Shown: in pieces, positions 43,939-52,301 of the stretch
How positions within the stretch are numbered: the first letter of the stretch is position 1
How the letters are laid out: every line of letters starts with the position of its first letter
DNA from: Curtobacterium sp. ISL-83
GTDB lineage: Bacteria; Actinomycetota; Actinomycetes; Actinomycetales; Microbacteriaceae
Assembly (NCBI RefSeq): GCF_018613895.1
Contig: NZ_JAGGPH010000013.1
Coordinates: 62,001-126,000 of the forward strand
Direction of reading: 5' to 3'
Length of the DNA stretch: 64,000 nucleotides
Made by a program: the position numbers and the translations under genes
Notes under the pieces: generated by a model
Database searches by the model: none
The model's input: the letters and a program-made list of their open reading frames with translations, nothing else
What the model was told of the DNA's origin: nothing

Positions 43939-44727
43939 TCAGGCCCGGTGGAGTTCGACGGAGCCGTCGAGGCGCCCGGGTTCGGTGAGTCGCGCGTGCT
44001 GCAGGACCGTGCGGTCCGGGCCGATCGCCGCGGCGACGATCGACAGCGTCGCGACGTGTCCCTCGGCCTCCTGGGCGTCGCGGAGGATCGCGTCCGGGTG
44101 ATCGGAGGGCAGCGCGGCCGACTCGGCGAGCAGCCCGAACCACCCGCTCCACCCGTCGCCGGTGTCGTCCCCCGCGTCCGCGGCCCGGAGTTCGTCGAAG
44201 GGGCCGAGCTCGGGCGGTCCGGTCGGGGCGTCCACGGCGCGGAAGGCCCCGAGCCACCGGTCGACACGGGGCGCAGCGGGGTCGTCCGGCTCACCGTGCG
44301 TGACCATGTGCACGCCGGGACCGAGCGGTGTCGTCCGGACCTCTGTTCCATCCCACGTCACGACCGTCGCGCCCTCGGCCGTCGCACGCACGAGGTTGAA
44401 CCCCCGGGTGGTCGGCCGGGCGGCATCGTTCGGCAGGACACCGTCGGCCACCGCGTCGAGGGGCAGCACGCCCCGCGTGGTCCAGGTCCCGTCCGGTGCG
44501 GCCACCGGCTCGCTCCGGTTCAGCACGACGGCGAGCCCAGCACGATCCGACGCGGCCAGCCACGCACCCCCGGCCGAGCGGTCACGCACCCCGCGGAGCG
44601 TCGGGTCCCGGTCGGGCCACCACGCGGCCGGCGGGTCCCACGGACGCTCGGGCGACTCGTCGCGGAGGGCCAGGACGGTGACGGGCCACTCGGCCCCGGG
44701 GTCGACGCGGACCACGACGGTGCACAT
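43939..44727 (-). CDS. NRDE family protein
   Basis: This 262-residue protein starts MCTVVV, with the N-terminal Cys nucleophile position of the NRDE (TANGO2) family. ALRDESPERPW replaces the canonical NRDE box and GGAWLAASDRAGLAVVLNR is the second block. Function is poorly known; an Ntn-type hydrolase fold is proposed. It is probably leaderless (GAGGAT 6 nt before the ATG). It diverges from coaBC. Confidence 0.85.
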   Translation of the reverse strand: MCTVVVRVDPGAEWPVTVLALRDESPERPWDPPAAWWPDRDPTLRGVRDRSAGGAWLAASDRAGLAVVLNRSEPVAAPDGTWTTRGVLPLDAVADGVLPNDAARPTTRGFNLVRATAEGATVVTWDGTEVRTTPLGPGVHMVTHGEPDDPAAPRVDRWLGAFRAVDAPTGPPELGPFDELRAADAGDDTGDGWSGWFGLLAESAALPSDHPDAILRDAQEAEGHVATLSIVAAAIGPDRTVLQHARLTEPGRLDGSVELHRA

Positions 44728-44767
44728 GCGTCGATCCTCGCACGGCGCCACGGGTAGCGTGACCGGC

Positions 44768-46096
44768 GTGAACCGAGCACCAGAACGCCGTCTGACCATC
44801 GTCGTCGGGATCACCGGGGGCATCGCCGCGTACAAGGCGGTGGGGGTCGTCCGTGACCTCGTCAAGCGCGGCCACGACGTGCACGTCGTCCCGACCGAGG
44901 GCGCCCTGCGCTTCGTGGGGCTGCCAACGCTCGAGGCGCTCAGCCGGAACCCGGTCACGACGAGCGTGTTCGAGGACGTCGCCGAGGTCCGGCACGTCGC
45001 GCTCGGACGGCGCGCGGACCTGGTGGTCGTCGCCCCGGCCACCGCAGACTCGATCGCGAAGATGGCCGCGGGCCTCGCCGGTGACCTGCTCGGCACGACC
45101 CTGCTCGCGACCGAGGCGCCCGTGGTCGTGGCGCCCGCGATGCACCCGCAGATGTGGGAGCACCCGGCCACCCGCGCCAACGTCGCGACGCTCCGGCAGC
45201 GGGGCGTCCGGTTCGTCGGCCCCGTGGTCGGTGCGCTGACGGGCGACGACGCCGGGATCGGACGGATGGCGGAGCCCGAGGAGATCGTCGAAGCAGCCCT
45301 GTCGGTCCTGGACTCGCCGGGCCACCAGCCCGGGTCCGCCGGAGCCGACCCGACGGCGGGCCGTGACCGGCGCGCAGCAGGTGAGCAGCGCCTCCCGTCC
45401 GGATCCGGCGCACGGGGGGAGCAGGGCGACCTGGCGGGGGTGCATGTCGTCGTGAGCACCGGCGGGACCCGCGAACCGGTGGACCCCGTCCGGTTCGTCG
45501 GGAACCGCTCGAGCGGACGGCAGGGGCTCGCGATCGCCGCTGACGCGGTGCGCCGCGGTGCCCGGGTCACCGTCGTCGCGGCGAACCTCGACGCCGCGAG
45601 CACCGCCGGACTCGACGCGACCGTCGTGCCGGTGGGGTCGGCCCTCGAACTCGCCGAGGCCGTGCACGCGGCCGCCGTCGACGCCGACGTGGTCGTGATG
45701 ACCGCCGCCATCGCCGACTACCGGCCGGCGGAGGTGCACGCCGAGAAGCTGAAGAAGGATGCGCAGGGCGAGACGATGACGCTCGAACTCGTCCGCAACC
45801 CGGACGTGCTCGCCGAGCTCGTCGCCGCCCGACGCACCGGGCAGATCATCGTCGGGTTCGCCGCCGAGACCGAGCCGGACCGGGATGCCCGGATCGAGCT
45901 CGGTCGCGCGAAGATCGCCCGGAAGCCAGCGGACCTGCTGGTCGTGAACCACGTCGGCTGGACGCACGGCTTCGAGCGCGAGGAGAACGCCATCGAGGTC
46001 CTGGTCCCCGGTGGCGAGGTGGTGCGGGAGACCTCGGGCAGCAAGGCCGAGGTGGCGGCGGCGGTCCTCGACCTGGTCGCGACCGCGCTCACCTGA
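44768..46096 (+). CDS. coaBC: bifunctional phosphopantothenoylcysteine decarboxylase/synthetase
   Basis: This is a 442-residue coenzyme A biosynthesis enzyme. The CoaC half (about 1-180) has VVGITGGIAAYKAV, HVALGRRADLVVVAPATADS and VAPAMHPQMW. The CoaB half (about 225-440) has VVVSTGGTREPVDPVRFVGN with RSSGRQG after it, and AIADYRPAE. The linker at about residues 185-220 is unusually long and contains, in frame, the 15-bp repeat (45388-45402). TAGCGT (44755-44760) ends 7 nt before the GTG start, suggesting a leaderless mRNA. Confidence 0.95.
   Translation: MNRAPERRLTIVVGITGGIAAYKAVGVVRDLVKRGHDVHVVPTEGALRFVGLPTLEALSRNPVTTSVFEDVAEVRHVALGRRADLVVVAPATADSIAKMAAGLAGDLLGTTLLATEAPVVVAPAMHPQMWEHPATRANVATLRQRGVRFVGPVVGALTGDDAGIGRMAEPEEIVEAALSVLDSPGHQPGSAGADPTAGRDRRAAGEQRLPSGSGARGEQGDLAGVHVVVSTGGTREPVDPVRFVGNRSSGRQGLAIAADAVRRGARVTVVAANLDAASTAGLDATVVPVGSALELAEAVHAAAVDADVVVMTAAIADYRPAEVHAEKLKKDAQGETMTLELVRNPDVLAELVAARRTGQIIVGFAAETEPDRDARIELGRAKIARKPADLLVVNHVGWTHGFEREENAIEVLVPGGEVVRETSGSKAEVAAAVLDLVATALT
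45388..45402. repeat. 15-bp dispersed repeat inside the coaBC linker
   Basis: GCGCCTCCCGTCCGG lies in the reading frame of coaBC, in the disordered linker between its two catalytic domains. It is identical to 38021-38035 and inverted relative to 47087-47101. Confidence 0.7.
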
Positions 46097-46197
46097 GTTC
46101 GCGCTGACGCGAGCGCACCGGCCGGAGTCGACGGTCCGGGTCCCGCGTCCTGGGCGTGCTCCGTGCACAGCCGGGCGACGGCGGGCACGATGGGAGC

Positions 46198-46596
46198 ATG
46201 CGACGACGTGAACGTGCCCGACGCGCCAACCGCACTGCTGCCCTGCTCGCGGTGGTGCTCGGCGGGGCCGGGGTCACCCACTTCCTGCGACCGCGCGGGT
46301 ACGACCGCATCGTGCCGGGGTCGCTGCCACCCCGGTTGACGACGCTCGTGTCCGGCGCTGCCGAGCTCGGCATCGCGGCGGCCCTGACCGTCCCGGCGAC
46401 ACGACGTGCGGCCGGGTGGGCCGCGGCGCTGCTGTTCCTCGCCGTGTTCCCCGCGAACGTGAAGATGGCCGGTGACCTGCTCGACAGTCCCCGGGCCGGT
46501 CGCGCCGCGCGTCTGGTGTCCGTGCTCCGGCTGCCGCTGCAGGCGCCCCTCGTCGGGTGGGCCGTGCGCGTCGGTCGGCACGCTCCGAGGCCGTGA
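46198..46596 (+). CDS. DoxX-like small membrane protein
   Basis: This is a 132-residue protein with four helices. LGGAGVTHFLRPRGYDRIVP and LVSGAAELGIAAALTVP match the DoxX/MauE-like fold, often seen in unnamed actinobacterial proteins. A role in redox or detoxification is a family guess. Its stop overlaps the DUF2071 start (GTGA), so they share an operon. Confidence 0.78.
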   Translation: MRRRERARRANRTAALLAVVLGGAGVTHFLRPRGYDRIVPGSLPPRLTTLVSGAAELGIAAALTVPATRRAAGWAAALLFLAVFPANVKMAGDLLDSPRAGRAARLVSVLRLPLQAPLVGWAVRVGRHAPRP

Positions 46597-47396
46597 CCAC
46601 GTCGGCCGCCGACCGGGCAGCCGTACCGCTGCTGCACCGTCCGGTCACCGTGCACGCCTGGGAGGACGTCGTCTTCGCCCACTGGCGGCATGAACCGGCT
46701 TCGCTCGAACGGCTCGTCCCCCGCGGCACGCGACCGGACGTCGTGGACGGCAGCGCGTGGGCGGGGTTGTCCGCCTACGTCTTCCGCGAGACACGCGTCC
46801 CGCCGTTCCCGTCCGCGGGTCGGCTCGGGACGATGACCGAGGTCACCATCGAGGTCCTCACCGTCGACGCGCGCGGCCGTCACGGAGTCGCGTACCGCAC
46901 GATCGACACGGCGAACGTGCCGGCGATCGTCGCCGCCCACGCGCTCCTCGGCGTGCCGTACACGTTCGCGTACGCCCGCTCGCGACGTCGAGGGGACTCG
47001 GTCGCGCACCGTTCGGTACGACGGCCGAGTCGCGCGCTGCACCCGGTCCGGTGGGCCCGGACACGCCCGGCATCGGGATCGGTGGGCCGGACGGGAGGCG
47101 CGGTGCGGCCCCGCCACGACGCCACGGTCCGCGTCGTCGCGGGCGAGGCGGTCGACTCCCCGCTCGCGACCGAGCTCACGACCCGCGCCGGCATCCACGC
47201 CCGTCACCTGGCGCAGACCGTGTTCTGGCAGCGCCAACACGAGGCCCTCGCGATCCGGAGTGCCCGCCTCGAGCGACTCGGGGGCGACCTGCCGGACGCA
47301 GTGGGCATGCCGGGGCTCTTCGACCGGGAACCCGACTCGCTGCTCGTCGTGGACGGCACCACGGTCCGGTACGGCTGGGGGGACGTGGTCCGGTGA
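46593..47396 (+). CDS. DUF2071 family protein (YqjF-like)
   Basis: This 267-residue protein has WEDVVFAHWRHEPASLERLV at the start and YVFRETRVPPFP, the common pattern of DUF2071, an acetoacetate-decarboxylase-like fold of unknown function. A low-complexity Arg/Gly/Pro insert at about residues 130-175 contains in frame the 15-bp repeat (47087-47101). The GTG start overlaps the previous stop, and its own stop overlaps the DUF1810 start. Confidence 0.85.
   Translation: MTTSAADRAAVPLLHRPVTVHAWEDVVFAHWRHEPASLERLVPRGTRPDVVDGSAWAGLSAYVFRETRVPPFPSAGRLGTMTEVTIEVLTVDARGRHGVAYRTIDTANVPAIVAAHALLGVPYTFAYARSRRRGDSVAHRSVRRPSRALHPVRWARTRPASGSVGRTGGAVRPRHDATVRVVAGEAVDSPLATELTTRAGIHARHLAQTVFWQRQHEALAIRSARLERLGGDLPDAVGMPGLFDREPDSLLVVDGTTVRYGWGDVVR
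47087..47101. repeat. 15-bp dispersed repeat inside the DUF2071 gene
   Basis: CCGGACGGGAGGCGC lies in frame in the low-complexity insert of the DUF2071 protein. It is the exact reverse complement of the copies at 38021 and 45388. Confidence 0.7.
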
Positions 47397-47818
47397 CCGA
47401 CGACCTGGAACGGTTCGTGCGGGCGCAGCGCCGCGTGCACGAGGACGCGCTCGCCGAGCTCCGGCGCGGGCGGAAGACGTCGCACTGGATGTGGTTCGTG
47501 TTCCCGCAGGTAGCCGGCCTCGGTCGGAGCGCCACCGCGGTCCGGTACGCCCTCGACGGACTCGACGAGGCGCGCGCCTACCTGGCCCACCCGGTGCTCG
47601 GACCCCGGCTGCTCGAGGCAGCGGGCGTCGTCCGGGATGCCCCGGCCCGCTCCGTCGAGGAGCTGCTCGGCGGCATCGACGCCGTGAAGCTCCGCTCCTC
47701 GATGACGCTGTTCGCCCACGCCGCCGACGATCCCGGTCCGTTCGCCTCGGTGCTGGACCGCTGGTTCGACGCCGCCGAGGACCCGGCGACCCTGCGGCTG
47801 CTCGGTCTCGAGCGCTGA
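47393..47818 (+). CDS. DUF1810 family protein
   Basis: This 141-residue helical protein shows LERFVRAQRRVHEDALAELR, KTSHWMWFVFPQVAGLGRS and KLRSSMTLFAHAA, the diagnostic blocks of DUF1810, whose function is unknown. It is the last gene of a three-gene coupled operon (DoxX-like, DUF2071, DUF1810). Confidence 0.92.
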   Translation: MTDDLERFVRAQRRVHEDALAELRRGRKTSHWMWFVFPQVAGLGRSATAVRYALDGLDEARAYLAHPVLGPRLLEAAGVVRDAPARSVEELLGGIDAVKLRSSMTLFAHAADDPGPFASVLDRWFDAAEDPATLRLLGLER

Positions 47819-47914
47819 GGACCACCGCCCCCGGCTGACCCGTACCCGGCGCGGTACCGGTCGACCGGTAGCGCGCGCGGTCTGGCGGCGGACCGCAGCG
47901 GGCGGAACGCCGCT

Positions 47915-47929
47915 CGTATATCAGGTACG
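47915..47929. promoter_or_regulatory. candidate GntR promoter/operator
   Basis: CGTA-TATCAGG-TACG resembles operators of FCD-type GntR regulators (GTATATCAG-like). It overlaps a -10-like TACGGT (47926-47931). Directly after it ATG CAC CGG CGC TGA (47937-47951) could be a four-codon leader ORF. Confidence 0.4.
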
Positions 47930-48009
47930 GTGAACCATGCACCGGCGCTGATCGGTGCCGATCCGCCCGCTCCCGTCACCCCGTCCGCGACGATCCCGGA
48001 GGAACCCGC

Positions 48010-48660
48010 ATGCCGGTCCCCAGCACCGCACCGACCGAGCACCAGCTGCTCCGCGACACCGTCCGTCACAAGATCCACGACGCGATCATGGACGGCACCC
48101 TCGAACCCGGCGAGCGCCTGAACGACGACGAGCTCATCGCGTGGCTCGGCGTCTCCCGCACCCCGATCCGCGAGGCACTCAGTCAGCTCGCCCGTGCCGG
48201 CCTGATCGAGATGGCCCCGAACCGGTACACCCGGGTGACCACCCCGAACCCGGACGAGGTCATCGAGGCGATGCAGACCCTCGGTGTCCTGTTCGGCGGT
48301 GTGGTCCGTCTCGCGGTCCCGCGGCTCGGGACGGCCACGCGCAAGAAGATCCTCGCGCAGCTCGACAAGACGATCGCGGACTTCGAGGCCCACGACGTCC
48401 AGGCCGTCAACCACGACTCGCTCGACGTCTTCGCGCTGTACGTCGCGGAGTGCGGCAACGAGAACCTGCAGCGGGTCTGCCGGGACACCATGGACGGCCT
48501 GGCCTTCCGCCTCCGCCTGCCGAACCTCGACGAGCTCGTCGACTGGGACCGGATGACCGCCGACTTCCGCCGACTGCGCGCGGCCACGGAGTCCGGCGAC
48601 AACATCGCCGCGGAGCTCGCGACCGAGGCCATCCACCTGCTGCCGGGCGAGAAGTCCTGA
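48010..48660 (+). CDS. GntR family regulator (FCD type)
   Basis: This is a 216-residue regulator. The winged helix (about 10-75) shows VRHKIHDAIMDGTLEPGERL and AWLGVSRTPIREALSQLARA; an all-helical FCD-like domain follows (about 85-210). The metal-binding His pattern of classical FCD domains is not clear, so it may be of the metal-free type. GGAGGA precedes the ATG. No target operon is adjacent except itself. Confidence 0.9.
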   Translation: MPVPSTAPTEHQLLRDTVRHKIHDAIMDGTLEPGERLNDDELIAWLGVSRTPIREALSQLARAGLIEMAPNRYTRVTTPNPDEVIEAMQTLGVLFGGVVRLAVPRLGTATRKKILAQLDKTIADFEAHDVQAVNHDSLDVFALYVAECGNENLQRVCRDTMDGLAFRLRLPNLDELVDWDRMTADFRRLRAATESGDNIAAELATEAIHLLPGEKS

Positions 48661-48684
48661 ACCCTGCTGTACATCAACACAGGA

Positions 48685-48718
48685 AGCCGTCCGGAACCCG
48701 CCTCGGGGCCGGGCGGCT
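48685..48718 (+). terminator. hairpin terminator after the GntR gene
   Basis: AGCCGTCCGG (48685-48694) pairs with CCGGGCGGCT (48709-48718), with one G-T wobble and a 14-nt loop, 25 nt after the GntR stop. Confidence 0.65.
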
Positions 48719-48826
48719 CCGTCGTCGGGCGGGCGCGTCCCCCGGGTCCCTCCCCCGTGCCAGCGCCGTCATGGGGTGAGCCGATAGCATCGCGGGCGAC
48801 CGTCCCCGAGTGACCCGGAGCACCGC

Positions 48827-49282
48827 ATGACCACTCCCCCGCCGGACCGCGCCGAGATCGCCGCGAGGTTGGCCGCGGCCGTCGGCCGGATCAACCGTCG
48901 TGCCCGCTCCGACTCCGCCTCGCTCGGGTACGGGATCGTCTCAGCCCTGGCGACGATCCAACGGCACGGACCCCTGCGCCCGGGCGACGTGTCGCGGCTC
49001 GAGGTGGTCACGAAGCCGACGATGACCCGCATCCTGACGGAGCTCGAACAGCGCGGCTTCATCGAGCGCGAGGCCGACCCCCGTGACGGCCGCGCGTTCA
49101 TGGTGACGGCCACCCCGGCCGGCATCGACGCGGTCGAACAGGCCCGGTCGGCGCGCACCGGGATCGTCGCAGAACTCATCGCCGAGCTGCCCGGGCCGGA
49201 CGTCGACGCGATCGCCGCAGCACTCGACGCGCTGGAGCGTGTGGCGCAGGGTGACCGTCCTCAGGAACCCCACACCTTCTGA
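48827..49282 (+). CDS. MarR family transcriptional regulator
   Basis: This is a 151-residue winged-helix regulator. LRPGDVSRLEVVTKPTMTRI is the recognition region and READPRDGRAFMVTATPAGI holds the DxR wing of MarR proteins. GGAG precedes the ATG, and a TAGCAT -10 lies at about 48785. It is monocistronic; the target is unknown. Confidence 0.9.
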   Translation: MTTPPPDRAEIAARLAAAVGRINRRARSDSASLGYGIVSALATIQRHGPLRPGDVSRLEVVTKPTMTRILTELEQRGFIEREADPRDGRAFMVTATPAGIDAVEQARSARTGIVAELIAELPGPDVDAIAAALDALERVAQGDRPQEPHTF

Positions 49283-49572
49283 CCCGGGCCGGTCCGTTAC
49301 CGGACCGTTACCACGGGGTGGACGGAAGGTTCTGCCAGCGAGCCTGAACGCCGTACCCAGCAACCCGGGTCAGGGTGTCGACTTCGCCCGGCGGCGGCCT
49401 CCCCACGGCCACCGACACGGCGGACGGACGGGCCCCACACCACCGTCCGGTCCTCCCCCGGCTCGCGGATCCACTCCTCGGGTGCCTCGGCACCGGATCA
49501 CACCGGCACGCGCCACCCGCGTGCCCGTTGATCGAGCGGACCGCCACACGAGCCGGCCGACCACCGGAACCG
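49283..49572 (+). other. 290-nt leader/intergenic region before the secreted transglycosylase-like gene
   Basis: No convincing gene lies here. ACCGGTCCG/CGGACCGT-type pairing (CCGGTCCGTTACCGGACCG, 49289-49307) could end the MarR transcript. The rest is GC-rich and could be a structured 5' leader. Such leaders before wall-lytic genes in actinobacteria are often c-di-AMP (ydaO-type) riboswitches, but the consensus core could not be confirmed by eye. Confidence 0.35.
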
Positions 49573-50475
49573 ATGACACACCGCACCACCTCCCCCACCC
49601 CCACCCCCGCACCTGCTCCCGCCTCCCCCGCCACACGACGGCAGGCCCTCGACAGCCCCTCCCGGCGGTTCCGCCGGATGATCCGCACGCGGACGACGGC
49701 CGTCGTCGGCGGAGCGGCGCTCCTCGCCGTCGCCGGCGGTGCCCTCGCGGTCGGCACGCAGCCCACGATCGCCGAGGCCCTCGGCGTCCCGACCGCGGCT
49801 GCGACCGCCACCCCGGGCCTCGCCGGGACGGCGCTCGCCCGGGCGCAGGCCCAGGCGACGGCGACGACCGCGCAGACGGTCCTCGCCACGGCGAACCACA
49901 AGACCGACACGGCCGTCCTCGAACGGCGCCTCGACCAGCTCGACCACACCGGGGACCTCTCCAGTGCGGCGATCACCTCGCGGATCTCCTCGACCGTCGA
50001 CGCCGCCCAGGCCGTCGCGACCGCGAGTGCCGTGCAGGACAAGCGTGACGCCGACACCGCTGCCGCCGCGGCAGCAGCCGCGAAGCAGGCGGCCGCCGCT
50101 GCCCAGCGCGCTGCCGCCGAGCAGGCCGCGGCCGCGGCGGCAGCGCGCGCCCTCGCCGCAGGTAACACCGTTGCGGGAGCGAAGGCGACTGCGAGTGCAC
50201 TCGCGGCGTCCCGGTACGGGTGGGGCTCCGCGCAGTTCCAGTGCCTCGACAGCCTGTGGACCAAGGAGTCCGGCTGGAACTACCAGGCCGTGAACGCGAA
50301 CGGCGGCGCGACCGGGATCCCGCAGGCACTGCCCGGTTCGAAGATGGCGACCATCGCCGCGGACTGGCGGACGAACGCCACCACCCAGATCACCTGGGGA
50401 CTGCAGTACATCAGCGCCTCCTACGGCACGCCGTGTGCCGCGTGGGCGCACTCGCAGGCCAGCAACTTCTACTGA
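49573..50475 (+). CDS. secreted transglycosylase-like (aggregation-promoting-factor-type) protein
   Basis: This is a 300-residue protein with a basic, Pro/Thr-rich N-terminus. A membrane helix or signal (TAVVGGAALLAVAGGALAVG) follows at about 43-62. An Ala-rich coiled coil runs at about 150-200 (KRDADTAAAAAAAAKQAAAA). The C-terminal 85-residue lysozyme-like domain has WTKESGWNYQAVNANGGATG, where the Glu is the expected catalytic residue, and GLQYISASYGTPCAAWAHSQ. It probably cleaves peptidoglycan at the cell surface. The ATG at 49573 is preferred over an in-frame upstream start. Confidence 0.85.
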   Translation: MTHRTTSPTPTPAPAPASPATRRQALDSPSRRFRRMIRTRTTAVVGGAALLAVAGGALAVGTQPTIAEALGVPTAAATATPGLAGTALARAQAQATATTAQTVLATANHKTDTAVLERRLDQLDHTGDLSSAAITSRISSTVDAAQAVATASAVQDKRDADTAAAAAAAAKQAAAAAQRAAAEQAAAAAAARALAAGNTVAGAKATASALAASRYGWGSAQFQCLDSLWTKESGWNYQAVNANGGATGIPQALPGSKMATIAADWRTNATTQITWGLQYISASYGTPCAAWAHSQASNFY

Positions 50476-50501
50476 TCGACCGGTCATCCGACCGACGACG
50501 C

Positions 50502-50530
50502 ACGACCCCGGGTTCCCCACCCGGGGTCGT
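50502..50530 (+). terminator. strong hairpin terminator
   Basis: ACGACCCCGGGT (50502-50513) pairs perfectly with ACCCGGGGTCGT (50519-50530) across TCCCC, 27 nt after the transglycosylase-like gene and just before the LtrA promoter. Confidence 0.85.
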
Positions 50531-50549
50531 CGTCGTGTAGGCATACCGG

Positions 50550-51701
50550 GTGACCACCATCGGACTCCGCCGGATGGCGCCCAGGGACCCCGCCGAGGGT
50601 CACCGCGCCGCGAGCCCCCTCGAGCTGCTCTTCGACCTGGTCTTCGTCGTCGCGGTCGGCTTCGCCGCGACGAACCTGCACCAGATCGAGGCGGCCGGGC
50701 ACATCACGTCTGCGGTGCTGTCGTACGCCTTCCTGTTCTTCGCGATCTGGTGGGCGTGGATCAACTTCACGTGGTTCGGCACGTCGTTCGACACCGATGA
50801 CTGGCTCTACCGGGTCATGACGTTCGTGCAGATGGCGGGCGTCCTCGTGCTGGCCGCCGGGGTCCGGGCCGCGATGGTCGACGGGACCGTGACCATCGTG
50901 GTCATCGGGTACGTCGTGATGCGCCTGGCCCTCGTCGCACAGTGGATCCGGGCAGGGGTGTCGGCGCCCGAGTACCGGCGCACGGCCGTCCGGTACGCCA
51001 GCAGCATCATCGTCGTGCAGGCGCTCTGGGTCGGGTTGGTCTTCGTGCCGCCCACCGTGGCACCGTTCATCACGCCCGTGCTCATCCTGCTCGAGGTCCT
51101 GGTCCCGCCCTTCGCTGAAGCCGGCGCGCAGACCACGCCGTGGCACACACGGCACATCGCGGAGCGGTACTCGTTGTTCACGCTCATCGTGCTCGGCGAG
51201 GGACTGGTCGCGTCCGCCAACGCCGTCATCGACGGGCTGGCCCACGCTGACCACCTCGGCCCGCTGCTCGTGCTCGCCGCCTGCGGCCTCGTCATCGTGG
51301 CGGGGCTGTGGTGGATCTACTTCTCGCGCGAGCAGCACGCACACATCCGGTCGCTGCCCACAGCGCTGGTGTTCGGCTACGGGCACTACTTCGTGTTCGC
51401 CGCGGCCGGAGCGCTGCCCGCCGGCATCGAGGTCGCCGTGAGCGCGGACGCCGGCGAGGCGGAGCTCTCCCGCACCGCCGTCGCCGCCGCGATCGCGGTC
51501 CCGGTGGCGCTGTTCGTGCTGGCGATCTGGGCGCTCGCGCTCCGGCCGACGCTGTCCACCCGGTGGAACGTCGTCGTGGTCGTGCTGGCGCTCGCAGTCC
51601 TGGCGGTGATCGCCGTCCCGTCGGTGACCCTCGTGGCGACCGCACTGCTCGTCGCGGCCATCGTGGTCGTCCTGGACATCGCTGAACACCGCGAGACGTG
51701 A
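50550..51701 (+). CDS. low temperature requirement protein A (LtrA) family
   Basis: This is a 383-residue membrane protein with about 11 helices. SPLELLFDLVFVVAVGFAAT is the LtrA opening motif, FFAIWWAWINFTWFGTSFDT the second, and HIAERYSLFTLIVLGEGLVA the third. LtrA was named from Listeria growth at low temperature; its activity is unknown. The GTG start follows the -10-like TAGGCA by 6 nt. Confidence 0.92.
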   Translation: MTTIGLRRMAPRDPAEGHRAASPLELLFDLVFVVAVGFAATNLHQIEAAGHITSAVLSYAFLFFAIWWAWINFTWFGTSFDTDDWLYRVMTFVQMAGVLVLAAGVRAAMVDGTVTIVVIGYVVMRLALVAQWIRAGVSAPEYRRTAVRYASSIIVVQALWVGLVFVPPTVAPFITPVLILLEVLVPPFAEAGAQTTPWHTRHIAERYSLFTLIVLGEGLVASANAVIDGLAHADHLGPLLVLAACGLVIVAGLWWIYFSREQHAHIRSLPTALVFGYGHYFVFAAAGALPAGIEVAVSADAGEAELSRTAVAAAIAVPVALFVLAIWALALRPTLSTRWNVVVVVLALAVLAVIAVPSVTLVATALLVAAIVVVLDIAEHRET

Positions 51702-52301
51702 CGTCCGCCAATCCCACATGCGGACAGGCGATCCGGTGGGCTGGAGGCGCCCCTGCTGCCATCAGGACCCCGCAGCGAGGCGGATACCTTGCGGCCGATC
51801 AGGGGCAGCCCCGAACAGCCCGAAACCGGTCCAACCGTTCGTGAACCGCTCACAGTTTCGGTCATGCGTTCCGGACAGCTACAGCTCCGGCGTGTCGGCC
51901 TCGCTCCGGCGGTGCCCGGAAACGGTCGTTACCGGGCAGCCACAGTGCCTCCCGCTTGGCGCGGACACCGCCAAGTCTGAGGCGATAGTGACAGATCCGT
52001 CGCGAAGGCCCCAACCGAAGGGGGCCCACCGATGCCGATGGCGGCGATAGCGTGGGTTAGTGAACCCCGGCGTCGCACCCGACACGCGACGTCGATTCCA
52101 AGCGATTCGCAAACCGCTTAGGACCAACCACGTTCACTAGCTACTCGGCTTCTTCTAACCAGATGCGCCGCGAACTCGGCAAGCAACGCAGCCAGCCGCG
52201 AGGGTTTCTGTGGGACGCAGCTGTCTGGCGCCGAAGCTGCCCACCCTGCCACTGAACGCCCACTGAGAGAGGCTGGGTCCGCCCGACAGTGAGTCGTCGG
52301 A
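51702..52301. other. 600-nt gene-free region with several hairpins
   Basis: No frame on either strand looks coding here. It lies between the convergent LtrA gene and the TAC module. Perfect or near-perfect dyads are TGCCCGG-A-AACG-GT-CGTT-A-CCGGGCA (51913-51938), CTTGGCG/CGCCAAG with a 7-nt loop (51955-51975), GGCCCC/GGGGCC with an 8-nt loop (52006-52025), GGGTT-AGTG-AACCC (52053-52066) and AAGCG/CGCTT (52100-52119). It may be a structured RNA, a terminator cluster, or the scar of an integrated element. Confidence 0.5.

Noticed and set aside
49320-49572. c-di-AMP (ydaO-type) riboswitch before the transglycosylase-like gene
   Set aside because: The context fits, but I could not find the conserved core by eye. 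A covariance search (RF00379) would decide.
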